This document shows positions 32,989 to 41,876 of a stretch of DNA of 64,000 bases, one piece after another (position 1 is the stretch's first letter; each line of letters starts with the position of its first letter). The notes below the pieces were generated by a model. That model made no database searches. It was not told the DNA's origin and worked only from the letters and a program-made list of their open reading frames with translations. A program made the translations under genes and the position numbers. The stretch is from Ardenticatenaceae bacterium (lineage in GTDB: Bacteria > Chloroflexota > Anaerolineae > Promineifilales > Promineifilaceae), in contig JACKCB010000001.1 in NCBI GenBank assembly GCA_020634235.1, positions 1,364,001 through 1,428,000 on the forward strand, read 5' to 3'.

Positions 32989-34025
32989 CCACTGCCACCC
33001 GTCGTCAAAAAGTAAACAGCATTGGCCTGGAGTTCACCGATTACAAAGGGCAGCCCACCACCCTGTGCCAGGGCTGCGGCCACAACTCCATTGCCAATCA
33101 GATTGTCCAGGTAGCGTATGAGCTAAACCTGCGCCCCAACGAGATTATCAAGTTGAGCGGCATTGGCTGCTCCAGCAAGTCACCGGCCTATTTCCTGGGC
33201 ATGTCGCACGGCTTCAACGGCCTGCATGGGCGCATGCCCTCCATTGGCACCGGGGCGCTGATGGCTAACCATCACCTGAAGGCGATTGGCGTTAGCGGAG
33301 ACGGCGACACCGGCAGCATCGGTATGGGCCAGTTCAAGCACCTGTGCCGGCGCAATGTGCGCATGGTCTACATCGTGGAAAACAACGGCGTCTATGGCCT
33401 GACCAAGGGACAGTTTTCGGCCACGGCGGATGAGGGGCAAGAGCTGAAGTACGCCGGCCGCAATGAATTCCCGCCAGTGGATGTGTGCCAGGAAGCGATC
33501 ATCGCCGGCTGTGGCTTTGTGGCCCGTTCCTTTTCCGGTGACTCGAACCAGGTGCGCGAACTGCTGAAGGCCGCCCTTAGCCATCGCGGCACGGCGGTGC
33601 TGGACATCATTAGCCCCTGCGTGGCCTTTAACAATCATGACACCTCCACCAAGAGCTACAGCTATGGCAAAGAGCATGAATCGCCCCTGCACGAAATTGG
33701 CTTCGTGCCCATCCGCGACGAGATCATGATTGATGAATATGCGCCGGGCGAAATGAAGGTGGTGGAACTGCACGACGGTTCGGTGGTGCAACTGCGCAAG
33801 CTGGAAGCGGATTATGATCCCACCAGCCGGGCAGCGGCGCTGTCGCGCCTGGAGCAGGCGGCGCACAACCAGGAGTTCATCACCGGCCTGATCTACTTCA
33901 ACGACGAACGCCCGTCGCTGGCGGAGTTGAACAATCTACCGGACGTGCCCCTGGTGAATTTGCCGGTGCAGAAGCTGCGCCCATCGCCGGAGCAGTTGGG
34001 GACTTTGCTGGATAAGTTCATGTAG
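32985..34025 (+). CDS. korB: 2-oxoacid:acceptor oxidoreductase beta subunit
   Basis: 346 residues. The TPP/[4Fe-4S] N-terminal motif is 'LCQGCGHNSIANQI' (about 26-39). A further Cys is in 'SGIGCSSKSPAYF', and 'GDGDTGSIGMGQFKHLCRRNVRMVYIVENNGVYGLTKGQ' is the TPP-Mg motif. A late Cys in 'DIISPCVAFNNHD' probably completes cluster ligation. It carries out the decarboxylation half of the reaction with KorA. The ATG overlaps the korA stop (ATGA), so the two are translationally coupled. A terminator follows. The length and lack of a ferredoxin domain are normal for KorB. Confidence 0.93.
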   Translation: MTTATRRQKVNSIGLEFTDYKGQPTTLCQGCGHNSIANQIVQVAYELNLRPNEIIKLSGIGCSSKSPAYFLGMSHGFNGLHGRMPSIGTGALMANHHLKAIGVSGDGDTGSIGMGQFKHLCRRNVRMVYIVENNGVYGLTKGQFSATADEGQELKYAGRNEFPPVDVCQEAIIAGCGFVARSFSGDSNQVRELLKAALSHRGTAVLDIISPCVAFNNHDTSTKSYSYGKEHESPLHEIGFVPIRDEIMIDEYAPGEMKVVELHDGSVVQLRKLEADYDPTSRAAALSRLEQAAHNQEFITGLIYFNDERPSLAELNNLPDVPLVNLPVQKLRPSPEQLGTLLDKFM

Positions 34026-34095
34026 GCCGCCCCCGGCCGGGGCCGTTCACCGCCCGCCGCTGCCCTGCCACAACGGCCAATTTCAGGTAAAATAG

Positions 34096-34129
34096 TAGCC
34101 GCTCCGCTTACCGGGGCGGCTATTTTTTT
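34096..34129 (+). terminator. Intrinsic terminator of korAB
   Basis: Stem AGCCGCTCCG/CGGGGCGGCT (10 bp, one G-U), extended by a T-A pair, loop CTTAC, then seven T residues (34123-34129). A promoter-like CTGCCA-17-TAAAAT lies just upstream at 34065-34093, so the hairpin could instead sit in the leader of the glycosylase gene. Confidence 0.8.
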
Positions 34130-34149
34130 GTGCTTACGAGGTGGTCATC

Positions 34150-34782
34150 ATGCAAATGGGCTTGTTTGAGGAAAGACCCCGCTACTACAGCTCACTCGAC
34201 GAGCTGGTAGCGGCGATGATGAAGATGGAGGATGATCCCCTGTTCCCGGCCGGGACCAACATGGTCATCTACCGCGGCAACCCCGCCGCCAAACTCATGA
34301 TCGTCGGCGAAGCCCCCGGCACCGAAGAAGACCGGCTGGGCAAACCCTTCGTCGGGCGCTCCGGCCAACTCCTCGACCAGATTCTGGCCGCCGCTGGCTT
34401 CGACCCGGAGCAAGACGTCTTCATCACCAACGCCGTCTTCCGCCTCCCCCCCGGTGACGGCGGCAAACCCCTGCGCAAACCCACCAGTGACGAAATCATC
34501 TTCTACAAACCCTTCCTGCTAGAAATCATCCGCCTGGTCGACCCCGTCGTCATGATCCTCACCGGCAACGTGGCCACCGAATCGCTGCTGGACAAAGTGG
34601 GCATTACCAAACTGCGCGGCCAGTGGCACGAGTGGCAGGGGCGCTGGGCATTGCCCATGTTCCACCCCGCCTACCTGCTGCGCAACCCCTCCCGCGCCCC
34701 CGGCAGCCCCAAAGCCCTGACCTGGCAAGACATCAAAGAAGTGCGCCGCAAATACGACGAGCTGTTGGCCGGCGCTGGCTGA
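34150..34782 (+). CDS. Family-4-like uracil-DNA glycosylase lacking cysteines
   Basis: 210 residues from the ATG at 34150, chosen because GAGGTGG lies 5 nt before it (an in-frame GTG at 34141 overlaps that site). The motifs of family 4 UDGs are clear: 'GEAPGTEEDRLGKPFVGRSGQLLD' (from residue 53), uracil-binding N94 in 'FITNAV', and 'FHPAYLLRNPS'. Family 4 enzymes carry four Cys ligands for a [4Fe-4S] cluster. This protein contains no cysteine at all: R98 and Y119 occupy the two ligand sites recognisable here. It should still excise uracil if the fold survives without the cluster. The spacing to the next gene is 65 bp. Confidence 0.85.
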   Translation: MQMGLFEERPRYYSSLDELVAAMMKMEDDPLFPAGTNMVIYRGNPAAKLMIVGEAPGTEEDRLGKPFVGRSGQLLDQILAAAGFDPEQDVFITNAVFRLPPGDGGKPLRKPTSDEIIFYKPFLLEIIRLVDPVVMILTGNVATESLLDKVGITKLRGQWHEWQGRWALPMFHPAYLLRNPSRAPGSPKALTWQDIKEVRRKYDELLAGAG

Positions 34783-34847
34783 AGCCGGCCAACGTTGGGC
34801 GGCGCAAGCGCAACCCCTCCCGCGCCGGCACGAGGCAAACACCCGCC

Positions 34848-35576
34848 ATGACCCATTCTGACAAAGCCGCCCTGCGCGGCGAACCAGGCTATGTGTGGCG
34901 CTCCGGGCAGGAGCGCCGCCTGAGCATGATCCGGCAGTGGGCCGACCTCTCCGGCCGGGTGCTGGACAACGGCTGCGGCCTGGGCACCTACCTGCACGCC
35001 TTTGGCGCCCACACCACCCACCGCTTCGGCATCGAGGTGGAGTTCGACCGGGCGGTGCAGGCGCTGCCCACGGCCACCGGCATCATCCAGGCCGTGGGCG
35101 AACGGCTGCCCTTTGCCAGCGGCAGCTTCGACGTGGTCTTCAGCAACGAAGTCATTGAGCACGTGGCCGATGACCGGCTGTATGCGGCGGAGATGGTGCG
35201 CATCACCCGGCCGGGGGGGCGCATCCTCCTCTTTTGTCCCAACCGCTGGTACCCGGTGGAGCAGCACGGCATCTACTGGCGCGGCCAGTACAAATTCGGC
35301 AACATCCCCCTGGTAAATTACCTGCCCAATCCCCTGCGCAACCGGCTGGCCCCCCACGTACGCACCTACACCGCCGGGGGCCTGCGCCGCCTCTTCAATC
35401 CATTGCCGGTGCAAGTGCTGCACCACAGCTGCATCTTTGGTGGCTACGACAATATCGAGTACCGGCATCCCCGCCTGGGGCATTGGCTAAAACAAACGCT
35501 TTACACCGCTGAAAAAACCCCCTTCCAGGCCCTGGGCATCTCCCACTGGCTGGTGCTGGAAAAGCAGCCCGCCTGA
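34848..35576 (+). CDS. Class I SAM-dependent methyltransferase
   Basis: 242 residues starting at MTHSDKAAL. The frame is open further upstream but overlaps the glycosylase, and this ATG has GAGG 12 nt before it. Motif I is 'VLDNGCGLGTYLHAF' (about residue 39) and the acidic motif II is in 'FGIEVEFD'. Motif 'FASGSFDVVFSNEVIEHVADD' (about 85-105) and 'RITRPGGRILLFCPN' complete a methyltransferase-11 fold. The substrate is unknown; the C-terminal 100 residues with aromatic and basic patches may bind a lipid or polyprenyl substrate. It is followed by 190 bp without a gene that carries the DoxX promoter. Confidence 0.83.
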   Translation: MTHSDKAALRGEPGYVWRSGQERRLSMIRQWADLSGRVLDNGCGLGTYLHAFGAHTTHRFGIEVEFDRAVQALPTATGIIQAVGERLPFASGSFDVVFSNEVIEHVADDRLYAAEMVRITRPGGRILLFCPNRWYPVEQHGIYWRGQYKFGNIPLVNYLPNPLRNRLAPHVRTYTAGGLRRLFNPLPVQVLHHSCIFGGYDNIEYRHPRLGHWLKQTLYTAEKTPFQALGISHWLVLEKQPA

Positions 35577-35691
35577 ACTCCCTCTGGAGACCTGACCGGC
35601 CTTTCCGAGACTCTGGCAGCCAACCGTCCGGCTGTCACGGTAACGGTGTCGCTTACTCATCCCAGACTCACGCATCCCGGCCGGGTTTCTT

Positions 35692-35697
35692 TATAAT
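35692..35697 (+). promoter_or_regulatory. Consensus -10 box of the DoxX gene
   Basis: TATAAT 72 nt upstream of the ATG at 35770. The region where a -35 would lie is occupied by a CCCGGCCGGG copy and shows no consensus. Confidence 0.4.
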
Positions 35698-35769
35698 TGT
35701 GAAACAAATCACAGCCACTGCCCCACAACGGGCAGCGACAACCCGTTTTACAACCCAAGAGGAACCATC

Positions 35770-36297
35770 ATGCAACACAAGTTCGACCAGATCGACTACC
35801 GCATCACCAACTGGATGGCTCGTTATGGCATCCTGCTCCTCCGAATCAGCGTCGGCATCGTCTTCTTCTGGTTTGGCTTTCTCAAGTTCTTCCCCGGCCT
35901 CAGTCCGGCACAAGACCTGGCCACCCGCACCATCGACGTACTCACCTTTGGCCTGGTCCCGCCGGAGATCAGCATCTACATCCTGGCCGTCTGGGAGTGC
36001 CTCATTGGGCTGGGCCTCATCCTGGGGGTGTTCATGCGCGGTACGCTCCTGCTGCTCTTTGGCCAGATGCTGGGTACCATCACCCCCATCTTGTTCTTCC
36101 CGCACGAGGTCTTCACCCACATTCCTTACGCCCCCACGCTGGAAGGGCAATATATCATCAAGAACATGGTGCTCATCAGCGCCGGCATCGTCATTGGTGC
36201 CACAGTGCGCGGCGGCGGGATGGTGGCCGACCCCCACATTGCCCGCCTGGCCCACCAGCAGCAGGACGAATCCCGGCCGGTAGACGCCCTGCCGTAA
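35770..36297 (+). CDS. DoxX-family membrane protein
   Basis: 175 residues with four membrane segments (about 18-40, 70-92, 95-118, 135-160). 'LLRISVGIVFFWFGFLKFFPG' at the start and 'IAVWECLIGLGLILG'-type motif in TM2 are typical of DoxX/DoxD-like proteins. Members are linked to quinone or thiosulfate redox chemistry and to oxidative-stress membrane complexes, but this one has no assigned substrate. AAGAGGA precedes the ATG. It has its own promoter and appears monocistronic. Confidence 0.75.
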   Translation: MQHKFDQIDYRITNWMARYGILLLRISVGIVFFWFGFLKFFPGLSPAQDLATRTIDVLTFGLVPPEISIYILAVWECLIGLGLILGVFMRGTLLLLFGQMLGTITPILFFPHEVFTHIPYAPTLEGQYIIKNMVLISAGIVIGATVRGGGMVADPHIARLAHQQQDESRPVDALP

Positions 36298-36308
36298 CGC
36301 GCCGCCTA

Positions 36309-36327
36309 CCTGACACCAGGTGTCAGG
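36309..36327. repeat. 19-bp perfect inverted repeat
   Basis: CCTGACACC-A-GGTGTCAGG starts 11 bp after the DoxX stop. There is no U-tract. It could be an operator, a weak terminator or a copy of a dispersed palindrome. Confidence 0.5.
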
Positions 36328-36429
36328 ATTCGGGGCTATATTGGGGCCAGACAACCTGTCCTGATGCACACGCTAGTAAGACCCTGTACCCTTTTAAGCG
36401 CGCCGGCTGGCAGCCGGCCCCACGCCAGC

Positions 36430-36461
36430 AACGCCAGCACGAAGCTGGCGTTCCATTTTTT
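36430..36461 (+). terminator. Terminator hairpin just before the luciferase-like gene
   Basis: AACGCCAGC-ACGAA-GCTGGCGTT is a perfect 9-bp stem followed by CCA and six T residues (36456-36461). It ends 20 nt before the ATG at 36482, with the ribosome site AGGAGC directly after, so it may act as an attenuator as well as the DoxX terminator. Confidence 0.65.
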
Positions 36462-36481
36462 AGGAGCAGAGGAGCAGGCAC

Positions 36482-37306
36482 ATGAAATATGGCTTCACAC
36501 TACCTCAGGGCGATGCCCGCACGGCCGCAGCGCTGGCCCGCGAAGCCGAGATAGCCGGTTGGGATGGCTTTTTTGTCTGGGAGCCAGTTTGGGGCATCGA
36601 TCCCTGGGTTTCCCTGGCCGCCGCCGCCATGGTAACCCAGCACATCCGGTTAGGCACCATGGTCACCCCCGTCTCGCGCCGCCGCCCCTGGAAGCTGGCC
36701 AGCGAAACGGCCACACTGGACCATCTCTCCGGCGGCCGGGTTATCCTATCGGTTGGCCTGGGAGCCATAGACACCGGCTTTGCGGCCTTTGGCGAAGAGA
36801 CGGATCGCCGCCAGCGCGCCCAACTGCTGGACGAAGGGCTGGCGATTGTGACCGGCCTGTGGCAGGGGCAGCCCTTCCGCTTCAACGGGACCCATTACCA
36901 GGTGCAGCCCACGGAATTCATGCCACCCCCGCCGCCGGTACAGCAGCCGCGCATCCCCATCTGGGTGGTAGGCGCCTGGCCGCGGCCCCGGTCAATGCAG
37001 CGGGCACTGCGCTGGGATGGCATTTTGCCGGCCATCATGACCCCGGAAGGGGGTTTTGTGCCGCCCACGCCGGCCGATGTGCAAGCCATCGCCGCCTATG
37101 CCGCCGCGCACCGGCCGGGGGACGCCACCCCGCTGGAGATTGTGTTGGAAGGAGAAACGCCGGGCGATGACCCCGGCCGGGCCGCCAGCATCATCACCCC
37201 CCTGGCCGCAGCCGGGATGACCTGGTGGATTGAAACGATGTGGTCCATGCCACCCCTGGAGGAGGTCCGCCGGCGCATTCGGCAGGGTCCGCCCCGGCCG
37301 GGTTAA
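36482..37306 (+). CDS. Luciferase-like (LLM) flavin/F420 oxidoreductase
   Basis: 274 residues, a (beta/alpha)8 protein of the bacterial luciferase-like family. 'MKYGFTLPQGDARTAAALAREAEIAGWDGFFVWE' at the N-terminus, 'IRLGTMVTPVSRRRPWKLASETATLDHLSGGRVILSVGLG' in the middle and 'PIWVVGAWPRPR' later are the family's cofactor-binding signatures. Whether FMN or F420 is used is not decidable; the 'LGTMVTPV' strand with a bulge is common to both. The end is a little shorter than most (about 300 residues). It is expressed from a leader with a terminator-like hairpin. Confidence 0.82.
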   Translation: MKYGFTLPQGDARTAAALAREAEIAGWDGFFVWEPVWGIDPWVSLAAAAMVTQHIRLGTMVTPVSRRRPWKLASETATLDHLSGGRVILSVGLGAIDTGFAAFGEETDRRQRAQLLDEGLAIVTGLWQGQPFRFNGTHYQVQPTEFMPPPPPVQQPRIPIWVVGAWPRPRSMQRALRWDGILPAIMTPEGGFVPPTPADVQAIAAYAAAHRPGDATPLEIVLEGETPGDDPGRAASIITPLAAAGMTWWIETMWSMPPLEEVRRRIRQGPPRPG

Positions 37307-37357
37307 TACCGGCCTAAAGACCACCTTGTTTCACGCCTGTTCATAAGTCCAATTCGC

Positions 37358-37386
37358 TTGTTTCCCGGCCGGGGGCTGACTACAAT
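37358..37386 (+). promoter_or_regulatory. Promoter of pdxST
   Basis: TTGTTT (37358-37363), 17-nt spacer, TACAAT (37381-37386); the ATG is 46 nt further on. The spacer itself consists largely of a CCCGGCCGGG copy. Confidence 0.5.
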
Positions 37387-37432
37387 GAGTACATACCACA
37401 GCCGCCCAAACCGGCACCAAGGAGAGAAAGCA

Positions 37433-38338
<906 letters not shown>

Positions 38339-38344
38339 GCCACG

Positions 38345-38968
38345 ATGAAAATTGGGGTCCTCGCGCTTCAGGGTGCCTTTGCTGAGCACATAAACCTTCT
38401 GCGGCGGCTGGGGGTAGAGGCGGTGGAAGTCCGCCTGCCCCAGGAACTGGCCGACCTGGACGGTTTGATCATCCCCGGGGGGGAGAGCACTACCATCGGC
38501 AAGCTGGCCGAACTGTATGGCCTGATGGCACCGCTGCAGCAGTTTGCGCAGGAAAAGCCGGTGTGGGGGACGTGTGCCGGCATGATCTTCATGGCCAAGG
38601 ACATTGGCCGGCAGCAGCCGCTGCTGGGATTGATGGACGTCGTGGTGGAGCGCAATGCCTTTGGCCGGCAGGTGGACAGCTTCGAGGTGGACCTGGATAT
38701 CCCAGCTCTGAACGGCTTGAATGGCCACGCCCCTTTCCCGGCCGTGTTCATTCGCGCCCCCCGGCTGGTATCGGCCAATGAGGCGGCCGGAGCCACGGTG
38801 CTGGCCCGCCTGGCGGACGGCACGCCCGTGGCTGCCCAGCAAGGGCACTGGCTGGTTACCTCTTTTCACCCAGAGCTAACGGATGATCTGCGGCTCCACC
38901 ACTATTTTGTGAACATGGTCGCCGCCGCGCTGGCGGCAGCCCCTCCAAAGGCTGTGGCAACGGGATGA
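38345..38968 (+). CDS. pdxT: Pyridoxal 5'-phosphate synthase glutaminase subunit
   Basis: 207 residues, a class I glutamine amidotransferase. The nucleophile is C77 in 'VWGTCAGM' and the His-Glu pair is H175/E177 in 'TSFHPEL'. 'LIIPGGESTTIGKL' is the oxyanion/glutamine loop. It supplies ammonia to PdxS and acts as part of the 12+12 complex. It is 6 bp downstream of pdxS in the same operon. A long hairpin lies between it and the convergent mutS2. Confidence 0.96.
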   Translation: MKIGVLALQGAFAEHINLLRRLGVEAVEVRLPQELADLDGLIIPGGESTTIGKLAELYGLMAPLQQFAQEKPVWGTCAGMIFMAKDIGRQQPLLGLMDVVVERNAFGRQVDSFEVDLDIPALNGLNGHAPFPAVFIRAPRLVSANEAAGATVLARLADGTPVAAQQGHWLVTSFHPELTDDLRLHHYFVNMVAAALAAAPPKAVATG

Positions 38969-39012
38969 ACGGCTGACGGACGGCGCCGTCCGGTCCACCA
39001 GTTCACGCGCCA

Positions 39013-39052
39013 GGTAGGGGGATGGGTCCCGGCCGGGATCCATCCCCCTACC
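39013..39052. terminator. 40-bp near-perfect palindrome between pdxT and mutS2
   Basis: Arms GGTAGGGGGATGG (39013-39025) and its complement (39040-39052) flank GTCCCGGCCGGGAT, itself nearly self-complementary around a CCCGGCCGGG copy. The stop codon of mutS2 lies inside the right arm. There is no U-tract on either strand, so it is a bidirectional hairpin rather than a textbook terminator. Confidence 0.5.
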
Positions 39053-41486
39053 CGCCAAATCTAGCCACGGTCACACCAGCCCCCCCTTCCCCATCCTTGC
39101 CCTCTTCCCAATCGGAAACATGCGGATTTTGCGACAGCGCCTGGCGCACAGCCTGCTTCATCCGGCCGGTGCCTTTGCCGTGGATGATGCGCACCCAGGG
39201 CAAACTGCCCAGATAGGCCGACTCCAGATAGCTGGTCAGTTCGGCCAGCCCTTCATCCACCCGTTTGCCACGCAAATCCAGTTCCATGCCGGTCGCCGGG
39301 CTGACGTGCATCGTCACCACTGCCTCCTCCCGCTCTTCCTCGGCCGGTTCGCGCAGCTCCAGATCGGTGAGCTGGGCGCGCATATGCAGCCGTCCCACGG
39401 CCACCTCGGCCTCCTTCTTGGCCAGGGAGACAATGATGCCGGTGGTGTTGAGGGATTTCACCAGCACGGTATCCCCTTCCACCAGGGTCCGGCGCAGGCG
39501 GCGGGCTTTCTTCTTCTGTGCCTCATCCGTCCCGGCCGGGATCGGTTCCTGGATAGTCGCCGCCACTTCGGTCACCTGGCGGTTGAGGTCCTTTAGCGTG
39601 CTCAGCGACAGGTCACTCTCGCGCCGCCCCTCGCGCACCTGCTTACGCACCTGGCGCAGCTCCTCGCGGATGGCGTCAATCTCAGCCTGCGCCTCGGCCC
39701 GGGCAGCGGTCAACACCGCCTGCCGCTCCGCCTCAATATTGTTCAGCCGGGCTTGCAGCGCGTCTCGCTCCTGCTCCGCCCGGCGCAGCGCAATCCGCGT
39801 GGCTGCCTCCTGCGACGAGATTTTTTCGCGGATGTCGTAGATGGAATCCAGCAATGTCTCGGCCCGCGTGCTGCCCGCGCCCAGCAGTTGCAGCGCATCA
39901 TCCAGAATCGTCTCATCCAAACCCAGGCGGCGAGCAATGGCCAGGGCATTCGACCGGCCGGGGAGGCCAATCGTCATCTCATACGTCGGCGAAAGCGTCT
40001 CAATATCAAACAGCAGCGAGGCATTCGTCGCCCCTGGCGTCTGGCTGGCATACAGCTTCAGCTCCGGATAATGGGTCGCCACAAACGTCGTCGCCCCCTT
40101 GTCCCGCAGAAAACTGACAATCGACTGCGCCAGCGCCGCCCCCTCGGCCGGGTCCGTGCCTGAACCCAGCTCATCCAGCACCACCAGGCAGCGGTCATTC
40201 ACCCGCTGCAAAATGTGAATGATATTGGTGATGTGGGCCGAAAAAGTAGACAGGCTCTGCTCAATCGACTGCTCGTCGCCAATGTCGGCAAAAACCGCGT
40301 CGAACAGCGTGAGCCGGGCTTCATTGGCCGGCACGTGCAGCCCGGCCTGGGCCATCAATGCCAGCAGTCCCACCGTCTTCAGGCTAACCGTCTTACCACC
40401 GGTATTGGGACCGGTAATCAACACCAGGAAGGTCTCTTCGTCCAGCAGCAGATCGGTAGGCACCACCGTTTTCTGGTCCAGCAGCGGATGGCGAGCGGCG
40501 CGAACCCAGATGGTAGAGCCTGGGTGGGGATTTGGCGGGGGCGGCTGCCATTTTTCGCGCTCATTGGCATGTTTGGGCGGGCGCGGCGGGGCAAACGTGC
40601 GCCAGGGCACAAATTCCGGCGCGACGGCATCCAGCGCCAGGGCATACCTGGCCCGGGCCAGGATCAGGTCAATTTCGGCCATGCGCTCTACAATGCGCTT
40701 GATGGCCTCGCCATACCTGGCCACCTGGGCCGACAATGCCGCCAGGATGCGCTGAATCTCCTCTTGCTCCTTTATCTGCAAGCCGCGATATTCGTTATTC
40801 AATTCCACCGTCGCCAGCGGCTCAATCCACAATGTCGCCCCGCTGCTGCTCTGGTCATGGACAATGCCGCGAATGCGCCCCTTGTTTTCGGCCTTCAGCG
40901 GAACCACGTAGCGGCCGCTGCGCATGGTGATAATCGGCTCCTGCAAATATTGATTCATGCTGCTGTTCACCAGGCTTTGCAGCTTGTCCTGGATGCGACC
41001 GTAGGCAATGCGCAGCGATTTGCGAATGTTGGCCAGGGCGGGGCTGGCGCTGTCCAGCACCTCACCGCGATCGTCCAGCGTGTTGCTAATGGCATCCACC
41101 AGGCCGGGGCACTCCTCAATGAGTTCGGCCGTGGCCGCCAGATTAGGGTAGCGATCAGTCAGGCGCAGCAGTTGGCGGCGCAGGGTGCGCGAAGCGACCA
41201 GCGTGCTGCGCACGTCCAGCAGGTCATTGGCCAGCAGGACAAAGCCGCGCATGGCATTGTCGGCGGCCCGGCGCACATCGCGCGTCCCGCCCACGGTGAT
41301 GTTCACGTCGCTTTCCAGCAACTGCACCGCTTCGCCGGTTTCGGCTTGCCAGCGGCGGGCCTCCGCCAGGTCGGTGGTGGGGCGCAGGGCCAGGGCCAGT
41401 TCGGCGGCCGCGCTGAAGTTGGTGTAGGCGGCCAGGCGCTCCAGGATTTTGTCAAATTCCAGGATGCGCATTGATTTTGCGTCCAT
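39048..41486 (-). CDS. mutS2: Endonuclease MutS2
   Basis: 812 residues from the ATG at 41486 (GGAG before it; an ATG four codons earlier lacks a ribosome site). An N-terminal MutS core/lever region is followed by the ATPase: Walker A 'ITGPNTGGKTVSLKT', 'DIGDEQSIEQSLSTFSAHI', Walker B 'LVVLDELGSGTDPAEGAALA', 'THYPELKLYA'. A long coiled coil (about 500-640) and KOW-like part follow. The C-terminal Smr domain is 'ELDLRGKRVDEGL...IIHGKGTGRMKQAV'. The family suppresses recombination or rescues collided ribosomes. There is an unusual Pro/Lys-rich insert ('APPRPPKHANEREKWQPPPP') just before the ATPase. Length otherwise normal. Confidence 0.94.
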   Translation of the reverse strand: MDAKSMRILEFDKILERLAAYTNFSAAAELALALRPTTDLAEARRWQAETGEAVQLLESDVNITVGGTRDVRRAADNAMRGFVLLANDLLDVRSTLVASRTLRRQLLRLTDRYPNLAATAELIEECPGLVDAISNTLDDRGEVLDSASPALANIRKSLRIAYGRIQDKLQSLVNSSMNQYLQEPIITMRSGRYVVPLKAENKGRIRGIVHDQSSSGATLWIEPLATVELNNEYRGLQIKEQEEIQRILAALSAQVARYGEAIKRIVERMAEIDLILARARYALALDAVAPEFVPWRTFAPPRPPKHANEREKWQPPPPNPHPGSTIWVRAARHPLLDQKTVVPTDLLLDEETFLVLITGPNTGGKTVSLKTVGLLALMAQAGLHVPANEARLTLFDAVFADIGDEQSIEQSLSTFSAHITNIIHILQRVNDRCLVVLDELGSGTDPAEGAALAQSIVSFLRDKGATTFVATHYPELKLYASQTPGATNASLLFDIETLSPTYEMTIGLPGRSNALAIARRLGLDETILDDALQLLGAGSTRAETLLDSIYDIREKISSQEAATRIALRRAEQERDALQARLNNIEAERQAVLTAARAEAQAEIDAIREELRQVRKQVREGRRESDLSLSTLKDLNRQVTEVAATIQEPIPAGTDEAQKKKARRLRRTLVEGDTVLVKSLNTTGIIVSLAKKEAEVAVGRLHMRAQLTDLELREPAEEEREEAVVTMHVSPATGMELDLRGKRVDEGLAELTSYLESAYLGSLPWVRIIHGKGTGRMKQAVRQALSQNPHVSDWEEGKDGEGGAGVTVARFGG

Positions 41487-41876
41487 GGTGATCTCCATTT
41501 GGCGTTTGTGCGCCGGATGAGCGGCGCTCAGGCAGCGGCTGCGCTCGTGGGCATTTTTACCACTATCCCGGCCGGGAACCAAGCCCACAACCAGGCCAGC
41601 CGGCGGCAGCATGTTACTTGTTACTGTGCGGGGGGGCATACCCGGCCGGGTTGGGCAGGTGGCACATACTTGCCCTGGGGAAACGGCCTTGCCTCATCGG
41701 CAGCAGGTTACCATGAACAGCCCTGTGCGCGGTGTATTGCACATTACAGGCTGGGACGCAGCGCGGGTGAGCCAGCCCGGCCGGGGGCACAAACGGCCAA
41801 CATCCTCGCCATTTCCTTTGCAGACTGGCCATCCAGTGTAAAATAACATTGGGAATATGGTCTGGAGGGTTAAGAC
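41487..41876. other. Divergent intergenic region, mutS2 / potA
   Basis: 390 bp. It contains three CCCGGCCGGG copies (near 41570, 41640 and 41775) and, at its right end, the potA promoter. Open frames here overlap each other and have no coding signal. I see no RNA gene. Confidence 0.6.
41839..41844 (+). promoter_or_regulatory. -10 box of the pot operon
   Basis: TAAAAT 33 nt upstream of the GTG start at 41877. A weak -35 (TTTGCA, 16-nt spacer) is possible. Confidence 0.35.

Noticed and set aside
34623..34847. N-terminal extension of the methyltransferase frame
   Set aside because: It overlaps the uracil-DNA glycosylase gene and is Arg/Pro-rich; the family start and a ribosome site fit the ATG at 34848.
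37358..37432. Upstream in-frame ATGs for pdxS
   Set aside because: They lie on top of the promoter (TTGTTT-17-TACAAT); the conserved start at 37433 has AAGGAGAG.
40215..41474. Long open frame antisense to mutS2
   Set aside because: It shadows conserved MutS2 sequence; product is Gln/Arg/His-rich without motifs.
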